This document shows positions 6,639 to 15,542 of a stretch of 64,000 nucleotides of DNA, one piece after another. Under the pieces are notes generated by a model. That model was not told the DNA's origin and made no database searches. It saw only the letters and a list, made by a program, of their open reading frames with translations. The translations under genes and the position numbers were made by a program. The stretch lies in assembly GCF_009496535.1 (NCBI RefSeq), contig NZ_WIDL01000006.1, positions 120,033 to 184,032 of the forward strand, given 5' to 3'. Numbering within the stretch: the stretch's first letter is position 1; the number at the start of each line of letters is the position of its first letter. Source of the DNA: Stenotrophomonas sp. MYb238 (GTDB lineage Bacteria > Pseudomonadota > Gammaproteobacteria > Xanthomonadales > Xanthomonadaceae).

Positions 6639-9527
6639 TCACTGGAAGCGGTACTCCAGCAGCAGGTTGAAGGAACGGCCGCGCGGGTCGGCCACGCGCG
6701 CTTCCCAGCCCGCGCCGTCGCCATCGTCCAGGTAGCGGACGGTGAACGGCGGATCGGTGTTGAGCAGGTTGCGGATGCCGAACGTCGCCTTCAGGTTCTC
6801 CATGCCGGACCAGGTCAGGCTGTAGTTGTAGGTGACGTAGGCATCGACCTTGCCGTCCCAGGCCGGCGGGGTGTAGCCGTTGACGATGCCGCCCGGCTTC
6901 CAGTCCTTGTAGCCGCCACGGTAGACCTGGGTCAGCGTCTGCGCCCAGTCGCCCTTGGCCCAGCCGAGGCTGACCGTGTGCTTCCACTTGATCGGCAGGT
7001 TGTAGTAACGCTCGTACTCGCCGACCAGGTTGTCGCTGTAGGGCAGGCTGTCGAAGGTCTTGGTCTTGAACGTGTCCAGGTAGTTGCCGTTGAGGTGGAT
7101 GTTCCAGGTGCCGCCGGCGAGGTCGCCGCGCAGGTTGGAATCCAGCTCGATGCCGCTGGTCAGCGTGCCGCCGGTGTTGATGTAGCGCTGGTCGATGGCG
7201 GTGATCTTGCCGTTAGCGTCGCGGATGAAGTTGGACGCATACAGCGGGTAGTTCGCCGTCATCGTGGACAGGTTGAAGCCGCTGCGGATCGAGTTGAGCC
7301 GCTCGATCTCCCACCAGTCGACGCTGACGTTGAAGTTGCCGTTAGGCGCGATCACGAAGCCGATGCTGCGCTGCTTGGCTTCTTCCGGCTTCAGGTTCGG
7401 GTTGCCGCCGGTGATGATGTCCGGGCGGATCTGCTCGCTGCAGTTGGCCACGTCCGGGTTGTACTGGCCCTTCGGGCAGGTCGCCGGGTCGGCCAGGTCC
7501 AGGCCGGTGTACTGGCTCTCGGTGATGCCGCGGAACAGCTTGGCGAAGTCGGGCACCTTGAAGCCGGTGCTGTAGGAGCCGCGGAACACCAGCCAGTCGA
7601 TCGGCTGCCACTTGAACGAGTACTTCGGATTGGTGGTGCCGCCGAAGCCGTCGTAGCGGTCGTGGCGCACGGCCAGGTTGAGCTCCAGGCTGTCCACCAC
7701 CGGCAGGTTGAACTCGGCGAACACCGCCTTGACGTTGCGCTGCTTGGGCGACATGTAGTTGGCCGCATCGCCCGGCGCGCCGAACACGAACGCGTTGCCG
7801 GCGGTCCATTCCGACGGGCCGCTGAACTCGTACTCCTCGCGGCGCACGTCCACGCCGGCCGCGGCCTGCACGTCTTCCTCGCCCCACAGCTTGAAGCCGA
7901 GGCTGCCGCTGAAGCTGGCGTCGAAGGTGGTGGTGCTGGACACGCCCTTGTACAGCAGCAGGCCGCTGGCGTCGGCCGCAGCCATCGCGTCATAGGCCGC
8001 CTGCGACTGGTCCTGGCCCGGCATCAGGAACGGATTGAGCACGCCGTTCTTCAGCGCCGCCTTCAGCTGCGGCGTGTAGTAGTAGCCGCCGGCCAGCACC
8101 GACTGGGCGCGGCTCTCGGCGCGCGACAGGCCGATGTTGTAGTCCCAGGTACCCACGCTGCCGGTCATGCCGAACAGCAGGCGGTAGGCCTTGGTCTCGG
8201 TCTCCAGCTGGCGCGGGCCGCAGATCTCGCAGCGCCAGCGGTAGGTGATGGGGCTGCCGTAGACCAGGTTGGCTTGGTCGCCGAAGTAGTCGTGCAGCTG
8301 GTTGTAGATCGCGTCGTAGGTCGCCTTGGTGTTGGCGTTCAGCTCGTAGGCGTCGAGCTGGGTCCCGGTGGCGTTGATGCTGGTAGTGATCTGCTGCGCT
8401 TCGAACTGGCGCTTGGAGGTCACCTTGGAGCCCATGAACTCGGCGAAGAATTCATGGTTGTCGCCGACCTTGAAGGTGGCCCGGCCGATGCCCTGCACCG
8501 TGTCCACCGGCTGCTGGATGGTGCGCGCGCGTCCGTAGTCCCAGGCGCAGCCGAAGCTGGCGCCGGGGCTGGCCCAGATCTTGTCGCCGTAGTCGCCCAT
8601 CATGTCGCCGCCGTTCTCGCAACCGGCGCCGCCGGGCAGGCGCAGCGTATTGATGGTGGTCTTGGTGAGGTTGCTGTTGGGGTCCTTCAGGCCGCCGCCG
8701 ATGATGCTGCCGGTGCCGCTGACGATGTTGGCGAACGGCGTGCCGCGCGTATCCGGCGACAGGCCGCGGTCGGGCTGGAAGCTGTTGACGAAGTCGCGCT
8801 GGTTGCCGCGCAGGATCTTGTTCTTCTTGACGTTCAGCGCCGCCCACACGTTCCAGCGGTCGTTGTCCAGGTCGCCCCAGCCGCCGAGCAGGCTGCCGTG
8901 GAAGATGTTGCCGCCGCCTTCCTCGGTCACGTCGGCACCGGCGGTGACGGTGATGCCCTGGTAGTTGTTGCGGGTGATGAAGTTGATCACGCCGCCGATG
9001 GCGTCGGTGCCGTACACCGCCGAGGCGCCGTCGCGCAGCACTTCCACGCGTTCGATCGCGGCGAAGGGAATCGAGTTAAGGTCGACCACCTGGCCGGCCA
9101 GGCCGTGCGCGGCGACGCGGCGGCCGTTGAGCAGCACCAGGGTGGCGTCGGCGCCCTGGCCGCGCAGGTTGGCGCCGGACACGCCGTTGTTGCCGCGCGT
9201 GCCGGGAGGGGCGATGCCGCTGTTGGCGGCCAGGCTGTCCGGGCCGCTGCTGGCGATGTTCAGCTGCTGCAGCAGCTGTTCGGCCGAGGTGATGCCCTGC
9301 GCCTCGATCTCGGCCTTCTGGATGATGGTGACCGGCAGGGCGGCTTCGACATCGGTGCGCTGGATGCGCGAACCGGTGACCGAGACGCGGTCGAGGGTGC
9401 GCGCTTCCGGCGAAGTGGTGCCGGTGGCGGGCTGGGTCTGGGCGAAGGCGGCGAACGGGCTGCCGAGCGCCAGCAGCAGGGCCGCGCTCAGGTGGTGAAG
9501 CCGCGGGGTACGTGACAAGGCGGACAT
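6639..9527 (-). CDS. TonB-dependent receptor (1)
   Basis: A 962-residue outer-membrane receptor with a signal peptide (ALLLALGSPFAAFAQ), a short linker and a TonB-box-like region (TLDRVSVTGSRIQR). The plug domain carries LRGQGADATLVLLNGRR and YGTDAIGGVINFITR, followed by a ~22-strand barrel ending in the aromatic residue of LLLEYRFQ (penultimate Phe). ATG at 9527 has GGAGAG upstream. It heads a minus-strand run of receptor, AmiD, SIS protein and (after a repeat) DdpX. The substrate is inferred to be a cell-wall fragment from its neighbours, not from the receptor sequence. The long leader (about 335 bases) from the candidate promoter at 9870-9898 is notable. Confidence 0.9.
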   Translation of the reverse strand: MSALSRTPRLHHLSAALLLALGSPFAAFAQTQPATGTTSPEARTLDRVSVTGSRIQRTDVEAALPVTIIQKAEIEAQGITSAEQLLQQLNIASSGPDSLAANSGIAPPGTRGNNGVSGANLRGQGADATLVLLNGRRVAAHGLAGQVVDLNSIPFAAIERVEVLRDGASAVYGTDAIGGVINFITRNNYQGITVTAGADVTEEGGGNIFHGSLLGGWGDLDNDRWNVWAALNVKKNKILRGNQRDFVNSFQPDRGLSPDTRGTPFANIVSGTGSIIGGGLKDPNSNLTKTTINTLRLPGGAGCENGGDMMGDYGDKIWASPGASFGCAWDYGRARTIQQPVDTVQGIGRATFKVGDNHEFFAEFMGSKVTSKRQFEAQQITTSINATGTQLDAYELNANTKATYDAIYNQLHDYFGDQANLVYGSPITYRWRCEICGPRQLETETKAYRLLFGMTGSVGTWDYNIGLSRAESRAQSVLAGGYYYTPQLKAALKNGVLNPFLMPGQDQSQAAYDAMAAADASGLLLYKGVSSTTTFDASFSGSLGFKLWGEEDVQAAAGVDVRREEYEFSGPSEWTAGNAFVFGAPGDAANYMSPKQRNVKAVFAEFNLPVVDSLELNLAVRHDRYDGFGGTTNPKYSFKWQPIDWLVFRGSYSTGFKVPDFAKLFRGITESQYTGLDLADPATCPKGQYNPDVANCSEQIRPDIITGGNPNLKPEEAKQRSIGFVIAPNGNFNVSVDWWEIERLNSIRSGFNLSTMTANYPLYASNFIRDANGKITAIDQRYINTGGTLTSGIELDSNLRGDLAGGTWNIHLNGNYLDTFKTKTFDSLPYSDNLVGEYERYYNLPIKWKHTVSLGWAKGDWAQTLTQVYRGGYKDWKPGGIVNGYTPPAWDGKVDAYVTYNYSLTWSGMENLKATFGIRNLLNTDPPFTVRYLDDGDGAGWEARVADPRGRSFNLLLEYRFQ

Positions 9528-10050
9528 GCTCTCTCTCCAAAGGGAACGCGTAACGGGGAATGCTGCGGGAACGATGCCGGTCCACTTCCATATCCGTGCT
9601 GGCGGGGGTACGGCGACCATCCATCGATCCTCAAGGGGGCGGCACGATTCCGCCAAGGCAACCGGATGCGCGCCACCTCCCCGGGGCCGCACCTCTCCTT
9701 CCATGGTTGCACCGCACCGGGGAGCGTCCTTGTCTGCCGGCCTGCAACATGCCAAGCCCGACTGCAGGCCTGTCCAGCGCCGGGAAGCTCCACCACCACC
9801 TGCGTCGTGCAGGGCGCTGTGGAAAAAACGGCTGGCGCATCCGCCCCCGTCCAACCCGACTTCACAGCTGTTTAACACGGGGTGAATCCGGCGGTCAATA
9901 AACTATTCCCCATGCCCCAAGGCCATGGAAATAAAATATTTCCGTGATGCGCCGCACAATGCGCGCCGCATCGTCCATAGCCGTCGTGCATGGCCGCAGC
10001 GGAGGCGCGGCCTGCGGCTGGAGCATGCGGCAGCCGTCGGCCCATTGCAC
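9528..10050. promoter_or_regulatory. Regulatory intergenic region upstream of TonB receptor 1
   Basis: A 520-base gap on the minus-strand transcript. On the minus strand it reads, in order: a 17-base palindrome GGAAATATTTTATTTCC (9927-9943), a degenerate GGAATAG-TTTATT site, -35 TTGACC (9898-9893), 17-base spacer, -10 TTAAAC (9875-9870), then a ~335-base leader before the ATG at 9527. No convincing small ORF or known riboswitch was recognised in the leader. The same architecture recurs at 21470-21540. Confidence 0.6.
9927..9943. promoter_or_regulatory. AT-rich palindromic operator candidate (site A)
   Basis: GGAAATA-AAA-TATTTCC, a perfect 7-bp inverted repeat with a 3-base centre in otherwise GC-rich DNA. 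Its near edge is 29 bases from the minus-strand TTGACC -35 box, the same distance as site B at 21527. Likely bound by the RpiR-type regulator encoded at 25032 (inference). Confidence 0.6.
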
Positions 10051-11610
10051 TCACGGACAATCACCGACCCGGCGGAATTCCAGGTCCTGGTAGTCGTAGC
10101 TGAAATCGATGTCCGGATCGATGGCGCGCATGCGCATGACGCGCTGCGATCCTTCCCCCGAGAACTCCAGCCAGGCCTCGGCGTCTTCGCCCAGCCCCTG
10201 CCACTGCACCCACGGGCGGCCGCCGGAGGACATGACCCGGCCGCGCATGGCCGGCGACTTCACCGCGGCGAAAACGATGCCCTTCCCAGCCGGGCACAGC
10301 GTGACCTGCCCGAACCAGGGATCGGCCCATACGCCGGCATCGGCCCTGAAATCGCGTGCCGCGACCGCCACCGCCGGCGCCATGGCCGGGCGCACATGGC
10401 CGTCGGAACGGCGCTGCGCCTTTTCCCGCTCCAGCAGGCCGGCGTAATGGAGGACATCGTGGCCGGCGGCCGGCGCGGTCTGGCGCTCGAGCAGCGCCTG
10501 CATCAGCGCCGTGCGTGCGTCCTCGCCCTCGCCGTTGATCAGGATGACCGCGCCGCCGCGCCGGTCCGGCAGCAGCGCCAGCGAGGAATACATGCCCGAC
10601 AGCGTGCCGGTATGCGCCACCTTCCACTGCCCGTCCATGTCCGACAGGCGCCAGCCGTAGCCATAGGCCAGGAAGTGGGTGTTGTCCCAGTCGCGCAGGC
10701 GCTGGCCGATGGGCATGGGCATGTGCGCGGTCCACAGTGCGCGGCGCTGCGCGGTGTCCAGCCAGCCCGGCACCTGCGCCGGATCGAGCAGCGCCCGCAT
10801 CCAGCGCAGCATGTCGTCGAGGCTGCAGCGCACGCCGCCGGCGGCCATCGACGGGAAATCGGCGGCCACCTCGCCGTCGCGCCCGCCCACCACGTTGCGC
10901 CCGTCCTGCCGGTAATGCGGCTGGGCGACGTTGCCCACCGCCGTGGGCGACCACTCGCCGACCTGGCAGCGATCCATGCCCAGCGGCACGAAGATCTCCT
11001 GCCGCACCAGCGCCGCATAGGGCTTGCCGCCGGCGACGGCGGCCACCTCGCCGGCCACCACGTACAGCAGGTTGTCGTAGGCGTAGTCGGCGCGGAAGCT
11101 GCCGGCCGGCTTGAGGTGCGCCAGCCCGGCGACGATGTCCTGGCGGGTGAAATGGTTCGGCTCCGGCCACAGCATCAGGTCGCCCGCGCCCAGGCCCAGG
11201 CCGCTGTTGTGGATCAGCAGGTCGCGCACCTGCATGTTGCGCGTGACCCAGGGGTCGTACATGCGGAACGACGGCAGGTATTTCGTCACCGGATCGTCCC
11301 AGCGCAGGCGCCCGGCCTGCACCAGCCGCGCCAGCACCGCCGCGGTCATCGCCTTGGTGTTGGAGGCGATCTTGAACAGCGTGTCGGCATCGATCGGCAC
11401 GCCCTCGCCCGCGACCCGTTCGCCACGGGTGATGGTGCGGACGACCTTGCCGTCCTCGATCACGCCGACCGCGATGCCGGGCAGCTGGTAGTGCTCGAAG
11501 GCCTGCTGCACGGCCTTGTCGTAGAACGCCGCGTCGTCCGCGGGGGGCGCCGCGGCATGGGCGATGCCCGGCAACAGGGCGAGGCAGAGCAGTAGTCGTT
11601 TCATCAGCAT
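10051..11610 (-). CDS. Exported serine hydrolase, class-C beta-lactamase / DD-peptidase fold (S12)
   Basis: A 519-residue protein with a signal peptide (MKRLLLCLALLPGIAHAA). The serine beta-lactamase-fold motifs are present: S83-N-T-K86 (SxxK), Y178-D-N180 (YxN) and H333-T-G335 (third motif, HTG). A C-terminal ~110-residue domain of beta character follows, as in S12 proteins with DUF3471-like tails. Such proteins are D-aminopeptidases, DD-carboxypeptidases or esterases; sequence alone does not decide. Placed downstream of TonB receptor 2 with two hairpins between, it probably trims D-residue peptides in the periplasm. ATG at 11610 or 11604. Confidence 0.85.
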   Translation of the reverse strand: MLMKRLLLCLALLPGIAHAAAPPADDAAFYDKAVQQAFEHYQLPGIAVGVIEDGKVVRTITRGERVAGEGVPIDADTLFKIASNTKAMTAAVLARLVQAGRLRWDDPVTKYLPSFRMYDPWVTRNMQVRDLLIHNSGLGLGAGDLMLWPEPNHFTRQDIVAGLAHLKPAGSFRADYAYDNLLYVVAGEVAAVAGGKPYAALVRQEIFVPLGMDRCQVGEWSPTAVGNVAQPHYRQDGRNVVGGRDGEVAADFPSMAAGGVRCSLDDMLRWMRALLDPAQVPGWLDTAQRRALWTAHMPMPIGQRLRDWDNTHFLAYGYGWRLSDMDGQWKVAHTGTLSGMYSSLALLPDRRGGAVILINGEGEDARTALMQALLERQTAPAAGHDVLHYAGLLEREKAQRRSDGHVRPAMAPAVAVAARDFRADAGVWADPWFGQVTLCPAGKGIVFAAVKSPAMRGRVMSSGGRPWVQWQGLGEDAEAWLEFSGEGSQRVMRMRAIDPDIDFSYDYQDLEFRRVGDCP

Positions 11611-11620
11611 GTTTCCAGAA

Positions 11621-11673
11621 CCCGGCGGCAGGGATCGCCGCCGGGATGTTGCCGCAGGGAGAGCTGCGGCAAC
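11621..11673. terminator. Tandem hairpins between TonB receptor 2 and serine hydrolase genes
   Basis: CCCGGCGGC/GCCGCCGGG (11621-11645) and GTTGCCGCAG/CTGCGGCAAC (11648-11673, 10-bp perfect stem, 6-base loop). They follow the stop of the minus-strand receptor and precede the serine hydrolase start. No U-run, so attenuation or mRNA stabilisation is more likely than full termination. Confidence 0.65.
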
Positions 11674-11698
11674 AGCTACCGAAAAACCCGGTCCGGCA

Positions 11699-14602
11699 TC
11701 AGAAATCGATGTCGAGGTTGACGTACACCGCGCGTCCCATCAGGCCGTAGATGCCCTGGTAGTACGGGAAGGCGGTATAGGTATCGTCCTTCGGGCCATA
11801 GTTGTTGAACACGTTGACCACGTCCACGCCTACCCGCATGTGCTCGGTGATCTGCCGTGAGGCACTCGCGTTCCATTGCACGAACGGACGCAGCAGCTTC
11901 GTCGCGTAGTAGTTCATGCGCGGGCCGTTGCGGTAGCCGTACAGGTTGACGTTCCAGTCGTTCCTGGCCCAGCTCAGCGTCCAGTTGGTGCGGGTGCGGA
12001 AGGCCACGCGCGAGGTCCAGTGCATCGCGTCGTCCCAATCGTCGCCCTCCTTGACCTGTTCTTCGTAGCTGAGCACGCGGGTGAAACCGGCATTCACGCC
12101 GAAGTCGCCCAGCCTGCCCCAGGCCCAGTTGTACTTGAGGCTGGCGTCGAAACCGTCGGTACGCACGCCGGCCTGGTTGATCGCGCCGGAACTCAGGCCG
12201 GTGATGCGCCCTTCCGCGTCGCGCTGGACATAACCGGCGTACATCGCGCACTTGCCCGAGCCCGAGTCCACCGGGTCGCCATTGATCTTCGATCCCATCA
12301 GGCATTCGGTATTGCCTTCCAGGATGCCGTCGACGCTCAACAGCGAACTCTTGCCCTTGAGCTTGACCCGCCAGTAGTCGGCGCTGAGCGAGAAGCCCTG
12401 GAACACGTCCCAGACGAAGCCGATGCCGTCGGATTCGGCGGTCTCCTCGTGCAGCTGGGTGTTCATGCCGCCGGAGGTCCACCACAGGCCATCGACGTAG
12501 TCGCTGTTGTTGCACGCCCTGCGGCCCTCGGTCGTCGACAGGTCCATCCCGTCCTTGCGGCACATGTAGTCGTTGACGAAGTTGCCGTAGGACGACACCG
12601 GCCCGCCATACACCCACATCAGGTTCGGCGCGAGGAAACTGGTCTGGTGGTTGGCACGCACCAGCAGGTTGTCCAGCGGGCGCCACTCCAGCGCGGCCGC
12701 CCAGGTGGAGGCGCCACCGACGTCGGAAATGTCGTCGTATCTGTCGTAACGGCCGGCCAGGGTCGCAGTCAGGCGTTTGAACACCGGCACACGCAATTCC
12801 AGGCCGGTGCCGTAACGGTCGCGCGAACCGCCGCCCCAGGTGGCGTTGTAGTTGAAGGTATGGTCCTCGCCCTTGTAGGAATTGCGCGAGCGCACATCCG
12901 GGGCAAGGTCGTACTTGGAATGCGCGGCCTCGGCGACGAAGGCCATCTCCACCTCGCCAGCCGGCAGCTCGAACAACGGACCGCTGAACACGAACTGCGC
13001 GGTGCTGGCCGAGGACTTGTTGCGGTTGACCACGATGTCGGTCATGGCCATGAAGTCCGCCGCCGAGGTCGGCCCGAACATGTGCTGGAACTGCTCCGGC
13101 CCCAGGTCGTACAGCGGCCCGTCGTTGGCGGTGCCGATGGCCTCGCCGAACAGGAAGCCATGCACCTTGTTGGTCAGGCCCTGGCGCCACCAGCTCTTCA
13201 TCTCGCTGCTGGAGAAGGTCAGGCCCATGTCCCAGTCGAAGCGGTCGAACACGGTGCCGCGCACGCCGAGATTGGCGCTGATGCCGATCTCCCGGTAGAC
13301 GCGCTGCGGCATGCCGCCGGACTGCTCGGGATCGAGGATGCGCTGGTACTCGAACATGCCCAGGGTCTTGTCGGTGGCATTGCCCTGGTTGAACACGTAC
13401 AGGCTGGCGCGGCTGGTCATCTGGTCGCGCGCATGCGTCACCAGCAGCTGGCCATAGCCTTCGAGGTTGTCGGTGAACCGGTAGTTGCCCGACACGTAGG
13501 CCGAGGTCTTGTTGTACTTGTTCGACAGCGTGGCCCAGTCGTAGTAGTGCATGTTGCCGCAGGCAGTCGGCGTATTGCCGTCGGCCGGGTCGTCGTACGG
13601 GTAGTACGGCGTGTACTTCGGGCTGGCATTGGCGCAGGAGTACTGCAGCGCGCCGCCGGCATCGGGCGATCCCGGGGAAGCGGTGACCAGGTTGCCCGCC
13701 CTGTCCAGCCACGAGTTGTAGTGCATGTAGCCGCCGGGCGTGTCGTAGAACCACAGGGTCAGGCCGTCGGCCGGCGCCCAGGTCAGCCGGTTCGGGTCCT
13801 TGCTCTGCAGCGGGGCGGTACGCATGTCGCCGATGCCCCGGTCATTGCGTTGCCAGGCGTAGACCGGCTCGCGGTTCAACTGCTCGAAGGCATAGGTGAT
13901 GCTGCCGCGCTCCCAGGCCTTGCCGCCGCTGAACTGCAGGTTGCCGGTGTCGCCGCCGCCATCGGTATAGGTGCCGCCGCGGATGCGCAGGTGGTTACCT
14001 TCCCAGTTGTCCTTGGTGATGATGTTGACCACGCCGGCGACCGCGTCGGAGCCGTAGATGGCCGACGCGCCGCTGCTGAGCACTTCGATGCGCGCGACCG
14101 CCGCGGCCGGGATGCTGCCGATGCTGATGCCGGTGTCCGCCGGCGTGGACGCCGCCGCATAGTCGGCCATGCGCTTGCCGTTGAGCAGGATCAACTGGTA
14201 GCCCACCCCCAATCCGCGCAGGTTGAGATAGGACGCGCTCGGCGCCTGGTTGCCGAAGTTCCACTCGCCGCCGACGACGTTGCCGGTGAACTGGGTCAAG
14301 GTACCCAGCGCCTCGGCGATGGTGCTGAAACCTTCCTTCTTGATGTCCTCGGCGGTGATGACCACCACCGGAGACGGGCCTTCGACCTCGGTGCGCTTGA
14401 TGCGCGAGCCGGTGACCTGGATCTTGTCCAGGGTCTGCGCGGCGGCCTTGTCCGTGGCGGCGGGAACCGGATCCGGGTTATCGGGTTGCTGCTGGGCGGC
14501 GTTGTCCGCGCTGGCGGCAGAGGCGAGGGCTGGCAGCGTCAACCCGATGATGATCGCCGCGACCAGCCGGCCGCGCTTCAGTTCGTTACGACAAACAGGC
14601 AT
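11699..14602 (-). CDS. TonB-dependent receptor (2)
   Basis: A 967-residue outer-membrane receptor. Signal region LVAAIIIGLTLPALASAAS, then a TonB-box-like TLDKIQVTGSRIKR, plug with YLNLRGLGVGYQLILLNGKR and YGSDAVAGVVNIITKDN, and a barrel ending VYVNLDIDF with terminal Phe. It belongs to the same receptor subfamily as the receptor at 6639-9527 (same VTGSRI(Q/K)RT(D/E)VE start) but is clearly diverged. ATG at 14602 is preceded by GGAGAGAGG. Directly downstream of lysA and an AmiD gene on the same strand, which ties it to diaminopimelate-containing peptides. Confidence 0.9.
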   Translation of the reverse strand: MPVCRNELKRGRLVAAIIIGLTLPALASAASADNAAQQQPDNPDPVPAATDKAAAQTLDKIQVTGSRIKRTEVEGPSPVVVITAEDIKKEGFSTIAEALGTLTQFTGNVVGGEWNFGNQAPSASYLNLRGLGVGYQLILLNGKRMADYAAASTPADTGISIGSIPAAAVARIEVLSSGASAIYGSDAVAGVVNIITKDNWEGNHLRIRGGTYTDGGGDTGNLQFSGGKAWERGSITYAFEQLNREPVYAWQRNDRGIGDMRTAPLQSKDPNRLTWAPADGLTLWFYDTPGGYMHYNSWLDRAGNLVTASPGSPDAGGALQYSCANASPKYTPYYPYDDPADGNTPTACGNMHYYDWATLSNKYNKTSAYVSGNYRFTDNLEGYGQLLVTHARDQMTSRASLYVFNQGNATDKTLGMFEYQRILDPEQSGGMPQRVYREIGISANLGVRGTVFDRFDWDMGLTFSSSEMKSWWRQGLTNKVHGFLFGEAIGTANDGPLYDLGPEQFQHMFGPTSAADFMAMTDIVVNRNKSSASTAQFVFSGPLFELPAGEVEMAFVAEAAHSKYDLAPDVRSRNSYKGEDHTFNYNATWGGGSRDRYGTGLELRVPVFKRLTATLAGRYDRYDDISDVGGASTWAAALEWRPLDNLLVRANHQTSFLAPNLMWVYGGPVSSYGNFVNDYMCRKDGMDLSTTEGRRACNNSDYVDGLWWTSGGMNTQLHEETAESDGIGFVWDVFQGFSLSADYWRVKLKGKSSLLSVDGILEGNTECLMGSKINGDPVDSGSGKCAMYAGYVQRDAEGRITGLSSGAINQAGVRTDGFDASLKYNWAWGRLGDFGVNAGFTRVLSYEEQVKEGDDWDDAMHWTSRVAFRTRTNWTLSWARNDWNVNLYGYRNGPRMNYYATKLLRPFVQWNASASRQITEHMRVGVDVVNVFNNYGPKDDTYTAFPYYQGIYGLMGRAVYVNLDIDF

Positions 14603-14730
14603 TACGACCTCTCTCCGGTTTTCCCGGTGTGGTGGAAGGATGGAGGTTCAGCGAGGTGTAGCGGCGATGCAGGCCATCCCTGGCCGGGTAGCTCCTGCGG
14701 CGCAGGGCCGGATGCGGCCCCGGGCCCGGT

Positions 14731-15495
14731 TCAGTCGCGCGTTCGCAGCAGCGGACGGCTCAGGCCGTAGAGGATGCGCAGGTCTTCGGCATCGAGCTCG
14801 GCCCCCTGGCTGCGCATGCCGCGGAAATGATGGCGGAAGGATTGAAGCGCGTTGGCGCGGTCGTCGAGCGGGTAGCCGATGGCGGCCATCGCCAGCCAGC
14901 CGTCGAACTCCGGCGGCGGATCGCCGGCGGCCGGGTCGGGCCAGATGCCGAAGCCGGCCTCGTGCAGGCGCTTCCACGGGAACAGCGGACCCGGATCGAT
15001 CTTGCGTCCCGGGGCGAGGTCCTCGTGGCCGATGACCTGCTGGCGCGGGATGCCCAGGCGCCGGGTGAGGTCGTCCAGCAGCACGATCAGCTTCTCGATC
15101 TGCACGTCCGGATACGGGGTGTAGCCGTCGTTGTCGATCTCGATCCCGATCGACGCCGAGTTGAGATCGGTGATGGTGCCCCAGCGGCCGTCGCCCGCGT
15201 GCCAGGCGCGCTTGTTCTCATCGACCAGCTGGTACAGCTCCCCGTCCTTGCCCAGCAGGTAGTGCGCGCTGACCGGGCCGTTGCTGTTGGCGGTCTGCAG
15301 GGTGCGCAGGCTGCCCTCGGCGGTCTTGCCGGCGGTGTAGTGCAGCACCACCACCACCGGCCGGCGCGTGTCGAAGTTGGGCGAGCGCTCCCACTTCGCC
15401 AATGGATTATGGTGCGCGCAGGCGCTCAACAGCAGCAGCGAGAGCAGAGGGACCAGGAACGGGCGAAGGCGGAAAGCCCGCGCCGCGCCCGTCAT
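14731..15495 (-). CDS. N-acetylmuramoyl-L-alanine amidase lipoprotein, AmiD/AmpD family (copy 2)
   Basis: A 254-residue paralogue of the amidase at 5736-6494, sharing the HNPLAKW start of the mature part, VLHYTAG (Zn His), SAHYLLGKDG, VIGHEDLAPGRK and IDPGPLFPWKRL. Lipobox LSAC places it as a lipoprotein. Two starts are possible: ATG 15495 (GAGGG upstream, Cys at residue 26, chosen) or ATG 15546, which overlaps the lysA stop as ATGA with a strong GGAGG but gives an unusually long signal region. It sits between lysA and TonB receptor 2. Function: cleaving stem peptides off muropeptides at the cell surface or in the periplasm. Confidence 0.87.
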   Translation of the reverse strand: MTGAARAFRLRPFLVPLLSLLLLSACAHHNPLAKWERSPNFDTRRPVVVVLHYTAGKTAEGSLRTLQTANSNGPVSAHYLLGKDGELYQLVDENKRAWHAGDGRWGTITDLNSASIGIEIDNDGYTPYPDVQIEKLIVLLDDLTRRLGIPRQQVIGHEDLAPGRKIDPGPLFPWKRLHEAGFGIWPDPAAGDPPPEFDGWLAMAAIGYPLDDRANALQSFRHHFRGMRSQGAELDAEDLRILYGLSRPLLRTRD

Positions 15496-15542
15496 CCCGC
15501 CCTCGTGGATTCCTGGCTCCCCTCCACCGGTTCCTTGCTTCT

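Noticed and set aside
4428-9515. Plus-strand open frame of ~1695 codons antisense to the amidase and receptor genes
   Set aside because: Shadow of the minus-strand genes caused by GC-rich third positions; H/R/Q/V-rich product with no domain.
9488-9865. Possible small protein in the leader of TonB receptor 1
   Set aside because: No ribosome site, low-complexity product and overlap with the receptor start.
11876-14770. Plus-strand ~964-codon frame opposite TonB receptor 2
   Set aside because: Same antisense shadow pattern; the minus-strand frame has clear receptor motifs.
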